Shown piece after piece: positions 1-6,738 of a DNA stretch of 7,099 bases. The notes beneath the pieces were generated by a model, which did no database searches, had not been told where the DNA came from, and saw only the letters and a list, made by a program, of their open reading frames with translations. Each line of letters opens with the position of its first letter. Within the stretch, counting starts at the first letter, position 1. The translations under genes and the position numbers were made by a program. Location: NCBI GenBank assembly GCA_964513415.1, contig CAZEMX010000101.1, forward strand, positions 1 through 7,099, given 5' to 3'. The stretch is from Methanomethylicus sp964513415 (GTDB lineage Archaea > Thermoproteota > Methanomethylicia > Methanomethylicales > Methanomethylicaceae).

Positions 1-323
1 GTATTAAAATCATTAAATCTATAATCAGCACTTAAATCAATTACTTTTGTTTTTTTGGCTAATAATTTATCTACATAATTAAAAGATTGAGTATGTGGTA
101 AAGCAAGAAAAGCAGCATCTAAATCATAGTTTAATGCTTCATCAGAAGAAATAAATTTTTTTTCAAATTTATTTATAAAGAAAGGATAAATATCAGAATA
201 CTTTGCATCAATTTTTGAAGTAGAAGTAATACAATCAATAGATACATTTTCATAATTAAGTAAATACTTAATTAAATAAAAGCCAGTATAACCAGCCGCA
301 CCGAAAATACCTATTTTTAGCAT
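1..323 (-). CDS. argC: N-acetyl-gamma-glutamyl-phosphate reductase, N-terminal part (truncated by window edge)
   Basis: ArgC reduces N-acetylglutamyl-5-phosphate to N-acetylglutamate semialdehyde with NADPH, the third step of arginine synthesis, in the cytoplasm. The 107 residues in the window start MLKIGIFGAAGYTG, the Rossmann dinucleotide-binding loop of this family (GAAGYTG, residues 8-14). They continue to DAAFLALPHTQS (69-80) and VIDLSADYRF (94-103), both hallmark ArgC segments. The catalytic Cys and the C-terminal domain lie beyond position 1. The ATG at 323-321 is preceded by AAAGAGG at a 6-nt gap, so the start is secure. It has its own promoter and is separated by 191 nt from the glycan operon, so it is a housekeeping neighbour and probably the first gene of an arg operon running off the left edge. 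The family assignment is firm from the motifs. The close relative ArgC-like LysY is less likely but cannot be fully excluded from the N-terminus alone. Confidence 0.9.
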   Translation of the reverse strand, partial: MLKIGIFGAAGYTGFYLIKYLLNYENVSIDCITSTSKIDAKYSDIYPFFINKFEKKFISSDEALNYDLDAAFLALPHTQSFNYVDKLLAKKTKVIDLSADYRFNDFN

Positions 324-329
324 AAAAAA

Positions 330-336
330 CCTCTTT
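330..336 (-). promoter_or_regulatory. Ribosome binding site of argC
   Basis: On the minus strand this reads AAAGAGG, ending 6 nt before the ATG at 323. It is one of the two clearest Shine-Dalgarno matches in the window and fixes the argC start. Confidence 0.75.
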
Positions 337-358
337 AATAAAAATAAAAACTAATTGA

Positions 359-387
359 ATTTTATAAAGAATTTTGGAAAGTGTCAA
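359..387 (-). promoter_or_regulatory. Putative sigma-70-type promoter of argC
   Basis: On the minus strand a perfect TTGACA (387-382) is followed after exactly 17 nt by TAAAAT (364-359), one mismatch from TATAAT. Transcription would begin near 352, giving a leader of about 28 nt before the argC ATG. That is long enough for the ribosome site but too short for a T-box or an attenuator. The -10 match alone means little in such A/T-rich DNA. The G and C of the -35 and the exact spacing make the pair more credible. It marks the boundary between the glycan operon and arginine biosynthesis. Confidence 0.55.
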
Positions 388-450
388 TAAAGAAAGTTTA
401 CAATAATATAAAATAAAACTTTTTAATTATATAAAAAAATATAGTTCAAC

Positions 451-507
451 AAAAAAAAAAAATTAATTCTTTTTTAAGTGTATATAAAAAAATTAAAATT
501 TTTTATA
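451..507 (-). terminator. Possible weak A/T-only terminator of the glycan operon
   Basis: This follows the stop codon at 515 on the minus strand. A perfect 9-bp inverted repeat made only of A and T (483-491 with 499-507, 7-nt loop) comes first. Next is a run of six A (475-470), and 8 nt on a run of twelve T (462-451), which could fold into a second weak hairpin with a T tail. Neither stem holds a G-C pair, so stability is low and such structures arise easily by chance in this composition. The position between the last operon gene and the argC promoter is the main argument. The rest of the 324-514 spacer shows nothing beyond the argC promoter and ribosome site. Confidence 0.25.
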
Positions 508-514
508 ATTGAAA

Positions 515-2209
515 TTATTTATCTATTTTGTAAATATAAATATCACCGGATTGAAAGACACAATTAAAATTTTCTTTTATATAGTTATAAAAACGCTGAG
601 TTTCTGGATAATTTAAAGAAAAAAAACGACCATATAAACTTTTAGAAACAATAATATAATCAATCTTTTTTAGATGGTCAGAATCCAATATTTCTTTGAA
701 ATTGTTTTCTTGAAGTTCATAATCATCTTCACGAAGAGAGATAGGAGTAGTAAATAAAGATATTTTAAAATTATCCTTTAAGATATTTTTATTTTTCATA
801 TATGGTATTAATTTTTCAATTTTTTTTTGATTAATTTCATATCTAAACAAAATATTTGGAATATACATATTATCAGCAAGAATATTAGAATTTTGTGGAA
901 TATTTTTTTTGATAAATGATTGAGCATTTACATAAGGTATTCGTTCATTATAAATGGCGTTATATATTTTATAAAGATTATGAATTGCCAAAAGTAAAAC
1001 CAATAATAAAATAAATTTTGTTTTTATTTTTAAAATATTGGCTATTTTACAAATTCCAATTGCTGCAAATGAAAATATAAAAAGAAGAATAGGGAATAAA
1101 TATCTAAATTCTTTAACTTCATATTTTAAAAAAAATAGTAAATAAAAATAAATATGTAGCAACAAAATAATATATTTAGTTTTTGACTGGAAAATAGAAT
1201 GATTTTTTAAAAGTTCAATAAAAAATTTTATTGTAAAGAATAAAATAACTAAGAAACCAAAATAAAAAATTATACTATTAAATGATTGAAATGAAATAGA
1301 TGAAATAAAGCTTTGCCATTTATCACCGCTTTCACCAATATGAAAATGTTGAAATTTATATGATGATAATAGATTAAAAAATTCAGTTTTATAAGTAGGT
1401 ATTATTTTGAAAATGATATTTCTAACTGCTGGGAATAAAACAGATAACATACCTAAAAACCATTTTATAATAATTGAATCTTTTATTGAAAATATTAAAT
1501 AAGGGTCGCCAACAAGTAAACCAAAAAATAAAAAAAATAAAACATAAAAAATATTTTTAAGATTTATTTTTTTATAAAAAATAATCAGAACAATAAAAAC
1601 ATCAATAATAATAATTAAATTATTTTGTTTGACCCCCAAACTAAAACCACTAATAAATGAAGCAATAAATAAATATTTAATATTATTTTTATCAAGATAT
1701 TCAGAAAGATAATATAAAAAAATTACTAAAATCAAAAAAGCAAACATATCTTCTTTGTAAATTGTAGCTGACCAGATAAAAGAATAAGAAGCAAATAAAA
1801 ATAAAATTGTTATTAATACAATTTCAATTTCGAGATATTTTTTTAAGAGTTTGTAAGAATAAAAGATAACGCCAAAAGCAGAAAGAATTGAAAAACATCT
1901 ACCTGCATAAGTAAAAAGATCAGAATTTATAATTGAATAAGCAGCAAAATCACTTAAATTATAAGTAATATTCATAATTTTTAAAAATAAAAAAATAATA
2001 GCATTTATGATTGCCATTATGATAATTACAGGCGGTGATTTTATAAATTCACCTAAATTATAATTCTTCCAAAAATATAAAGAAAAAAATTGTATATATC
2101 TCTCATCAGGCCAGAGCCATCCACCAATTCCTAAATATGCTATTTGTAATAAATATAAAAAAAGAATTATTAATATGCTAAATAAAATAAAAAAATTTTT
2201 TTTTAACAT
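515..2209 (-). CDS. GT-C fold membrane glycosyltransferase (PMT/ArnT-like), 564 aa
   Basis: This is a multi-pass inner-membrane glycosyltransferase. The family takes a sugar from a polyprenyl-phosphate donor and transfers it on the outer face of the membrane to a lipid, glycan or protein. Features seen: an N-terminal membrane anchor (residues 6-26), then a first loop with the acidic pair in WPDERY (33-38). A second acidic loop follows (YKEDMF, 151-156), and GVKQNNL (192-198) sits in a membrane loop. Many hydrophobic segments run through about residue 410, and VKEFRYLFP (365-373) matches the family's E-x-R-Y-L-x-P segment. About 140 mostly soluble residues close the protein, again usual for GT-C enzymes. 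The acceptor and sugar are unknown. It is the last gene of the operon, 20 nt after the dehydratase, and no Shine-Dalgarno site precedes its ATG, so it may be translated weakly or by a leader-type mechanism. An A9-T7 tract spans codons 2-7. Other GT-C families, including oligosaccharyl or polymerase types, cannot be excluded. Confidence 0.75.
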   Translation of the reverse strand: MLKKNFFILFSILIILFLYLLQIAYLGIGGWLWPDERYIQFFSLYFWKNYNLGEFIKSPPVIIIMAIINAIIFLFLKIMNITYNLSDFAAYSIINSDLFTYAGRCFSILSAFGVIFYSYKLLKKYLEIEIVLITILFLFASYSFIWSATIYKEDMFAFLILVIFLYYLSEYLDKNNIKYLFIASFISGFSLGVKQNNLIIIIDVFIVLIIFYKKINLKNIFYVLFFLFFGLLVGDPYLIFSIKDSIIIKWFLGMLSVLFPAVRNIIFKIIPTYKTEFFNLLSSYKFQHFHIGESGDKWQSFISSISFQSFNSIIFYFGFLVILFFTIKFFIELLKNHSIFQSKTKYIILLLHIYFYLLFFLKYEVKEFRYLFPILLFIFSFAAIGICKIANILKIKTKFILLLVLLLAIHNLYKIYNAIYNERIPYVNAQSFIKKNIPQNSNILADNMYIPNILFRYEINQKKIEKLIPYMKNKNILKDNFKISLFTTPISLREDDYELQENNFKEILDSDHLKKIDYIIVSKSLYGRFFSLNYPETQRFYNYIKENFNCVFQSGDIYIYKIDK

Positions 2210-2229
2210 AAAAAATTTATTGATTTTAA

Positions 2230-3270
2230 TTAATGCAATTCTCTTTTACCAGATTTTGTAATAATCGGAACTTCACGCATCCAAATCATTGGTGTCCAAA
2301 TATTAACATTATTTGAATACCATTCAATTGTTTTAATTAAACCTTTTTGCCAATCAATTTGCGGCGACCAGCCAGTTAACTTATTAAATTTCGAATAATC
2401 ACCAGTATGTCTAAATACCTGACCAGGTCTATCGCCAATAAAAGTTATTAGTTCTTCACTTTTATTCATTAATTTGACAATATCATTTGCTATTGATAAT
2501 ATTGTCCTATGACAACCACTGGCGATATTAAAGATTTCGCCAGCTATTTTATTAATATCATAATGTAGAATTATATCAAGTGCTTTACAGGTATCTTCAA
2601 CATAAATAAAATCTCTTGCTGCTAAACCATCACCATGAACTTTTAATTTTTCATTTAATATACAACTTGTTATAAATCTTGGCACAACTTTTTCTAAATG
2701 TTGATGAGGACCATAATTATTAAATGGTCGAACAATAATTACTGGTATTTCATAAGTTTTCCAATAAGAATAAACTAATCTATCAGCACCTGCTTTTGCA
2801 GCAGCATAAGGACTTAATGGTTTTAAAGGATGGTCTTCATTCATTTTTTCAGTTTCTGCTGTGCCATATACTTCTGATGTTGAGATATGAATAAATCGCT
2901 CAATTTTATTTCGATATTTTAAAACTGAATTAGCAATAGTTTGTGTGCCAATAACATCAGTTTCAAAAAATAAATAATTATCATAAATAGAGCGAGTCAC
3001 ATGAGTTTCAGCAGCAAAATGAACAACAATATCAGATTGCGAAACTAATGTATCAACTAATTCACCATTTTTAATATTCCCATACCAGAATATTAATCTT
3101 TCATTATCATAATCTTTATTAATATCAACTGGCAAATATGCAATATTCGCAGCATAAGTTAAAGCATCAAGAACAATTAATCTATAGTCTGGATAATGAT
3201 TATAAATATACCTAACAAAATTACTTCCAATAAATCCTGCTCCGCCTGTAATTAATATTGTTTTTTTCAT
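2230..3270 (-). CDS. NAD-dependent sugar-nucleotide 4,6-dehydratase/epimerase (extended SDR), 346 aa
   Basis: This cytoplasmic extended short-chain dehydrogenase modifies a nucleotide sugar (dehydration or epimerisation) to feed the glycan. The glycine-rich NAD loop GGAGFIG is at residues 9-15. The active site is T131-S132-E133 in STSEVYG, with Y155 and K159 in SPYAAAK. RPFNNYGPHQ (181-190) and DRPGQVFRHTGD (280-291) resemble the RmlB/GMD-type substrate region. True dTDP-glucose dehydratases have T-D-E, whereas here the Asp is Ser, as in GDP-mannose dehydratase and the LegB-like UDP-GlcNAc dehydratases. Calling it rmlB would therefore be unsafe. The protein is slightly longer than most relatives because of a tail rich in aromatic and basic residues (about 325-346). 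The ATG at 3270 has AGGAA (3283-3279) 8 nt upstream, inside the end of the WbqC gene, with 5 nt between the two genes. The substrate is not determinable from sequence. Confidence 0.85.
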   Translation of the reverse strand: MKKTILITGGAGFIGSNFVRYIYNHYPDYRLIVLDALTYAANIAYLPVDINKDYDNERLIFWYGNIKNGELVDTLVSQSDIVVHFAAETHVTRSIYDNYLFFETDVIGTQTIANSVLKYRNKIERFIHISTSEVYGTAETEKMNEDHPLKPLSPYAAAKAGADRLVYSYWKTYEIPVIIVRPFNNYGPHQHLEKVVPRFITSCILNEKLKVHGDGLAARDFIYVEDTCKALDIILHYDINKIAGEIFNIASGCHRTILSIANDIVKLMNKSEELITFIGDRPGQVFRHTGDYSKFNKLTGWSPQIDWQKGLIKTIEWYSNNVNIWTPMIWMREVPIITKSGKRELH

Positions 3271-3275
3271 ATTTA

Positions 3276-3995
3276 TTATTCCTGTTCATTTTTATTTAAA
3301 ATAATATTATAACTATTTTCTCCTTCATTAAAAATCAAATCAATAACAGAAAGATATGGAATAAATTCACCATATAATTGATTATATTTTGGATGGCAAT
3401 AATCTTGAAAAATAACTTGAATACCATTTTTTTCAAACTCAGTAATATTAATATAATTTTTACCAGCAGAACCTTCATAAAAAATATTAGCGTCAAAATA
3501 TTTACATATATTTATCAGTCTTTCAATTCTGTTGCCAGTAATATTTAGGTTAGATGAAAAATAAATTTTTTTATTTTTAATATTTAAAATTTCCATTAAT
3601 TTTTCTATAAAATACATATCACAATCAATTAAATATTTCCAATTCATTGTATATGCATTTTCAAATATTTCAATATAATTTTTAAAAAATTTTGCACGAC
3701 TGTAATTAAGTTTTATGGCTTGAAAATGTTTCTTTTGCCAAAAATTATTATTAATTTTTACATCTTTTATTTTTGTTTTTTCATTTAAAGAAAAAGAAAT
3801 AGGAACAGTTAACCACTGCACACCATTTGCTGTTTTTATTCTATTACGATTACGCCAACTATGTTTATCATACTGAACATCATCATAAATTACAAAAATA
3901 TCGCTTTGTATTATTTGTTCAAAAAAACCCAACCACGGCAAATAACCTGGTTGTAAAATACCAATAATTTTTTTATTTTCTTTTATTTTTTGCAT
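3276..3995 (-). CDS. WbqC-family protein, 239 aa
   Basis: This belongs to the WbqC-like family (Pfam PF08889), found in O-antigen and capsule loci and suspected to modify sugars, but with no settled biochemistry. Signature parts are ILQPGYLPWLGFFEQI (13-28), SDIFVIYDDVQYDKHSWRNR (31-50) leading to NRIK, WLTVPI (61-66), YEGSAGKNYI (173-182), a FQDYCHPKYNQ segment (196-206) and PYLSVIDLIFNEG (213-225). The length is normal for the family, and no signal peptide or membrane segment is seen, so it is cytoplasmic. The ATG used lies 23 nt inside the end of the radical SAM gene. Only a distant GGA precedes it, so it is probably translated by coupling. The family's core begins near residue 10, so a slightly later non-ATG start is possible. 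Next to a dehydratase and with a carrier protein in the operon, an acyl or aminoacyl transfer to a sugar is an attractive but unproven role. Confidence 0.9.
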   Translation of the reverse strand: MQKIKENKKIIGILQPGYLPWLGFFEQIIQSDIFVIYDDVQYDKHSWRNRNRIKTANGVQWLTVPISFSLNEKTKIKDVKINNNFWQKKHFQAIKLNYSRAKFFKNYIEIFENAYTMNWKYLIDCDMYFIEKLMEILNIKNKKIYFSSNLNITGNRIERLINICKYFDANIFYEGSAGKNYINITEFEKNGIQVIFQDYCHPKYNQLYGEFIPYLSVIDLIFNEGENSYNIILNKNEQE

Positions 3996-4920
3996 CGTTT
4001 AAAATTTTCCAATAATTATATTGCCAGGAACGATATTTCCAATCAGGACATTTTGAACAAATTTCAATTTCGTCGCCGTGCCTATTTAAATGCTTTTCTC
4101 TAAAAAAATTAAATTTTTCACCTAACCATATTTCTTTAATAGAATGCTTCATAATATTATCAAATTTATATTTGAAAGCAATATCTTCGCCACATAAAGT
4201 TACATCGCCTCGTGAATCAATATTAAGTCTTTCAAAAAGCCAGGGACAGGGTATTCTTTCTTCTGGGGGCAGATAAGGTGTTGGGTCTGCTGAATAATCT
4301 TGATTATAACCCCAGGTTAAATATTTTCTTATTTGAACTTTATCAACAATTGGTTTCCAAAATTCTTCAACTTCTTTTATATTAACGCCTTTTTGATTTA
4401 TTGCACTAACAATAATTAATGTTTGTGATTTTAATTTATTTCTAAGTTCTATTGCTTTTTTTATATTCGAAAAAGTTTTATTCCAATCCAATCCTGGTCT
4501 TACCATTTTATAAGTTTTTTCATCACAAGCGTCAACACTAAATTCAATTACATCTACATTAATACTTATAAGTTCATATAATTTTTCATTATCAAATTTA
4601 GAACCATTTGTTATTAACCCAATTTTCGCTCCTTTTTCTTTTGCATATTTTATTAATTCAATTGCTTGTGGATGAAGCATTGGTTCACCACCGCCTGAAA
4701 TTCTTATCACAGATTTATATTGGCCGCACTCATCAGCAATTCTTTTAAATATTTCTTCACTCATAAAAATTGCATCTTTATATGAAGAACGAATATCTGA
4801 ATTATTATAAGGACAATTCGGACATTGCGCATTGCAAACATATACAAAAGATATAACACACATCATTGGAAATTCTTTTGCTTCCTCTCTAATTGAATAT
4901 ACTTTATTTGTATGCATCAT
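3973..4920 (-). CDS. Radical SAM/SPASM domain enzyme, 315 aa
   Basis: This is a cytoplasmic radical S-adenosylmethionine enzyme. The [4Fe-4S] motif C-x3-C-x2-C is complete (C29, C33, C36), and C21 lies upstream. GGGEP at 76-80 is the SAM-contacting motif, and LITNGS (102-107) and FSVDACDEKTY (127-137) follow as usual in this barrel. The C-terminus is a reduced SPASM/twitch module: C225, C243 after 17 residues, then C288-x2-C291. These four Cys are enough for one auxiliary cluster, whereas full SPASM domains carry seven. The family includes peptide, sugar and small-molecule modifiers, and nothing here names the substrate. It starts at ATG 4920, whose first bases share ATGA with the stop of the membrane protein. 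AAGAG lies about 8 nt upstream, and a second ATG follows at once. Operon position suggests modification of a glycan precursor or carrier-bound group. A role on a peptide is less likely, as no precursor peptide gene is seen. Confidence 0.88.
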   Translation of the reverse strand: MMHTNKVYSIREEAKEFPMMCVISFVYVCNAQCPNCPYNNSDIRSSYKDAIFMSEEIFKRIADECGQYKSVIRISGGGEPMLHPQAIELIKYAKEKGAKIGLITNGSKFDNEKLYELISINVDVIEFSVDACDEKTYKMVRPGLDWNKTFSNIKKAIELRNKLKSQTLIIVSAINQKGVNIKEVEEFWKPIVDKVQIRKYLTWGYNQDYSADPTPYLPPEERIPCPWLFERLNIDSRGDVTLCGEDIAFKYKFDNIMKHSIKEIWLGEKFNFFREKHLNRHGDEIEICSKCPDWKYRSWQYNYWKILNDAKNKRK

Positions 4921-5909
4921 TTTGTTATCTCTTTTTTAAATATAAATAAAAAAAATAAATAAACAATCAATATATTTATTAAATATATAATTCGCCAAAT
5001 AAAAAAAGTCAATGCTCCATTATTTGAACCAAGAGATTGCCAACCAATAGAACCAATAAATTCCAACCAACCAATATTCCCTGGTGTAAGAGGTATATTA
5101 CCAATTAATATTACAACAGCACTAATTGAGATATATTGAATAAAATTTAATAGTTTTTCATCAATAAAATATGATATTAAAAATAAGCATATCAAAGTTA
5201 TTAAATGCGAAAAAAGTCCGATTATGATTGCAATAAAGATTTGAGATTTATTAGTTGTGAGAATAGTAAAACCTTCGATTAAATTTAATATAATAGGTTT
5301 TTTTGTTATTTTTTTTATTAAGCACTCTAACCAATTTTTATATAAAATTAAAAAAAATAAAAATAAAAAAATTGAACTTATTATTATGACTGAAAATATA
5401 TTTATTTTTTTAAAAATATTACATAAAGATAATTTATTGGTTGATATTAAATATATTATTGAACAAATACTTATAATGAACAAAGATAATAAACCAAGTA
5501 ATCTATCAATAATTAAGATTCCTATTGTTCGCCCCTGCTTTTCTAATTCATTTTTAAAAATATAATATCCTTTTACAATATCGCCTCCAATATTTATTGG
5601 TAAAATCATATTAAATAAACTTCCGATAAAAGTATATTTAATAATTTTTAATATTCCTATGTTATAATTTATAGAAGTTAATAAAATAAACAATCTCAAC
5701 GCGGTAGAAAATTGCACTAAATAAACACCAATACTGCAAATAAAAAAAATAATAAGTATATAATTTTTATTGAATAAAAAAAATAATTGTTTAAAGTCTA
5801 ATTGATTTGTTGTAATTAAGAATATTATTAAAAATAATGCTAAAAATATTTTAATTAATATAATAATCGTTTTCTTGTTTTTAAAATTAATCATTAAAAC
5901 TTCTGTCAA
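4917..5909 (-). CDS. UPF0104 / LPG_synthase_TM family multi-pass membrane protein, 330 aa
   Basis: This integral inner-membrane protein has about eight hydrophobic segments. It belongs to the COG0392/PF03706 group that includes the flippase part of lysyl-phosphatidylglycerol synthase and proteins of glycolipid loci. Conserved segments are ILPINIGGDIVKGYY (102-116), GRTIGILIIDRLLGL (126-140) and NIPLTPGNIGWLEF (271-284), followed by a closing membrane pair. The length is typical. Its function in glycan loci is not firmly known, and lipid or polyprenyl-sugar translocation is an inference. The chosen TTG start (5909) has AAGGA 4 nt upstream. The first ATG (5894, giving MINFKNKK) is also good in sequence but lacks a ribosome site. 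The gene overlaps the end of the GT2 gene by 23 nt with TTG or 8 nt with ATG. It shares ATGA with the radical SAM gene downstream, so translation is coupled on both sides. Confidence 0.8.
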   Translation of the reverse strand: MTEVLMINFKNKKTIIILIKIFLALFLIIFLITTNQLDFKQLFFLFNKNYILIIFFICSIGVYLVQFSTALRLFILLTSINYNIGILKIIKYTFIGSLFNMILPINIGGDIVKGYYIFKNELEKQGRTIGILIIDRLLGLLSLFIISICSIIYLISTNKLSLCNIFKKINIFSVIIISSIFLFLFFLILYKNWLECLIKKITKKPIILNLIEGFTILTTNKSQIFIAIIIGLFSHLITLICLFLISYFIDEKLLNFIQYISISAVVILIGNIPLTPGNIGWLEFIGSIGWQSLGSNNGALTFFIWRIIYLINILIVYLFFLFIFKKEITK

Positions 5910-6738
5910 TTATTCCTTTTTTCTTATTCTGAAAGTCATTTAAAATTATCCATTTAAACCAATACTTAAAAATATCTCTGATTGACTTCATAATTGATTT
6001 TAATTTAGTTCCTTTTGCTTTACCTAATTGGCGTGGTATAAAATTTATTGGAACTTCTTTTATTTTTAAGCCTGACCAATATGCTTTAATTATTAATTCT
6101 GGATTAGCAAAAGAGCTGTTTGCTTCTAATTTTTGTTTTTTTATCCAATTTGTTGGATAAATTGATACATTCTGAAAATCAGAAACAGGAACTCTAAATA
6201 ATAATCTTATTAGCAAATAATTAATTATTGAAACAAATGCTTTTGGTATTGTATCTGACCTTTTTGTCAAATGTTTAATACCAAACAGTTTTAATAATAA
6301 AGCAAATGGTTTTAAAAATTTTATTTTTATATTTACAGGTTTTCTTCGAATACCCTGAATAACATCATAATCTTTTAAATATTTTAAATATTCCGGTAAA
6401 TTCGAAATATCATAAGACCAATCAATAGTTTGCCAGAAGATATATTTTTTTGTTGCTGCGTTTAATGCTCGTTTAAAAGAATATGCTACATTCATATTTT
6501 TGGTATTTATTAAAATTATTAATTTATTATTTTTTTCATTTTTGAATTTTTTAGCAATTTCTAAAGTTTTATCTGTGCTACCATCGTCAACAAAAATAAT
6601 TTCATAATCATCCATTATTTTTTCACGAACTATTTTTTCGAGTAATTCAGTTGATTTTTCTAAAAAATTTAAAATGTTTTCTTCTTCATTATAACCCCAA
6701 CAAAGAAGAGATATTGATTTATCAGTTATTTGTTTCAT
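5887..6738 (-). CDS. DPM1-like family 2 glycosyltransferase with atypical metal motif, 283 aa
   Basis: This is a cytoplasmic-face GT-A fold glycosyltransferase, probably of the group that makes polyprenyl-phosphate sugars. Seen: the N-terminal strand with CWGYNEEENI (13-22), the nucleotide-binding VDDGSTDKT (50-58), and the C-terminal VPINFIPRQLGKAKGTKL (229-246). The last is like the V-P-I-x-F-x-x-R-x-x-G-x-S/A-K signature of dolichol-phosphate mannose synthases. There is no C-terminal membrane pair. The usual D-x-D is replaced by T104-I-D106, followed by W-S-Y-D (107-110), and the usual glycines in the N-x-G segment are N83 and Y86. It may be a divergent but active subfamily or a weakened enzyme. 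It begins at ATG 6738, 17 nt before the carrier-protein stop, with only a weak purine-rich site (GAAAGAAAA) inside the carrier gene. It lies directly before the UPF0104 membrane protein, a pairing that suggests joint work on a lipid-linked sugar. Confidence 0.82.
   Translation of the reverse strand: MKQITDKSISLLCWGYNEEENILNFLEKSTELLEKIVREKIMDDYEIIFVDDGSTDKTLEIAKKFKNEKNNKLIILINTKNMNVAYSFKRALNAATKKYIFWQTIDWSYDISNLPEYLKYLKDYDVIQGIRRKPVNIKIKFLKPFALLLKLFGIKHLTKRSDTIPKAFVSIINYLLIRLLFRVPVSDFQNVSIYPTNWIKKQKLEANSSFANPELIIKAYWSGLKIKEVPINFIPRQLGKAKGTKLKSIMKSIRDIFKYWFKWIILNDFQNKKKGIIDRSFND
5914..5918 (-). promoter_or_regulatory. Ribosome binding site deciding the UPF0104 gene start
   Basis: On the minus strand this reads AAGGA, 4 nt before the TTG at 5909-5907 and 19 nt before the ATG at 5894-5892. 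The spacing favours TTG, although the ATG is the commoner start codon, so the start remains uncertain. Confidence 0.5.

Noticed and set aside
324..352. T-box or attenuator leader ahead of argC
   Set aside because: The predicted leader is about 28 nt with no specifier stem, antiterminator or leader peptide.
353..380. ArgR operator (ARG box) over the argC promoter
   Set aside because: Only one TGAAT-like half-site is present. The matching inverted half is missing, so regulation by ArgR is not supported.
426..449. Second promoter candidate with perfect TATAAT (431-426) and TTGAAC (449-444) on the minus strand
   Set aside because: The spacer is only 12 nt, far too short, and a lone TATAAT is expected often by chance in this composition.
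2230..3270. Naming the dehydratase rmlB
   Set aside because: The active-site Asp of dTDP-glucose 4,6-dehydratase is Ser here, and no rmlA, rmlC or rmlD gene lies next to it.
5257..5565. Plus-strand open frame of 102 codons
   Set aside because: It lies wholly inside the UPF0104 gene on the other strand. The product is low-complexity Lys/Ile/Asn-rich sequence with no family pattern or ribosome site, as expected for the antisense of an A/T-rich membrane gene.
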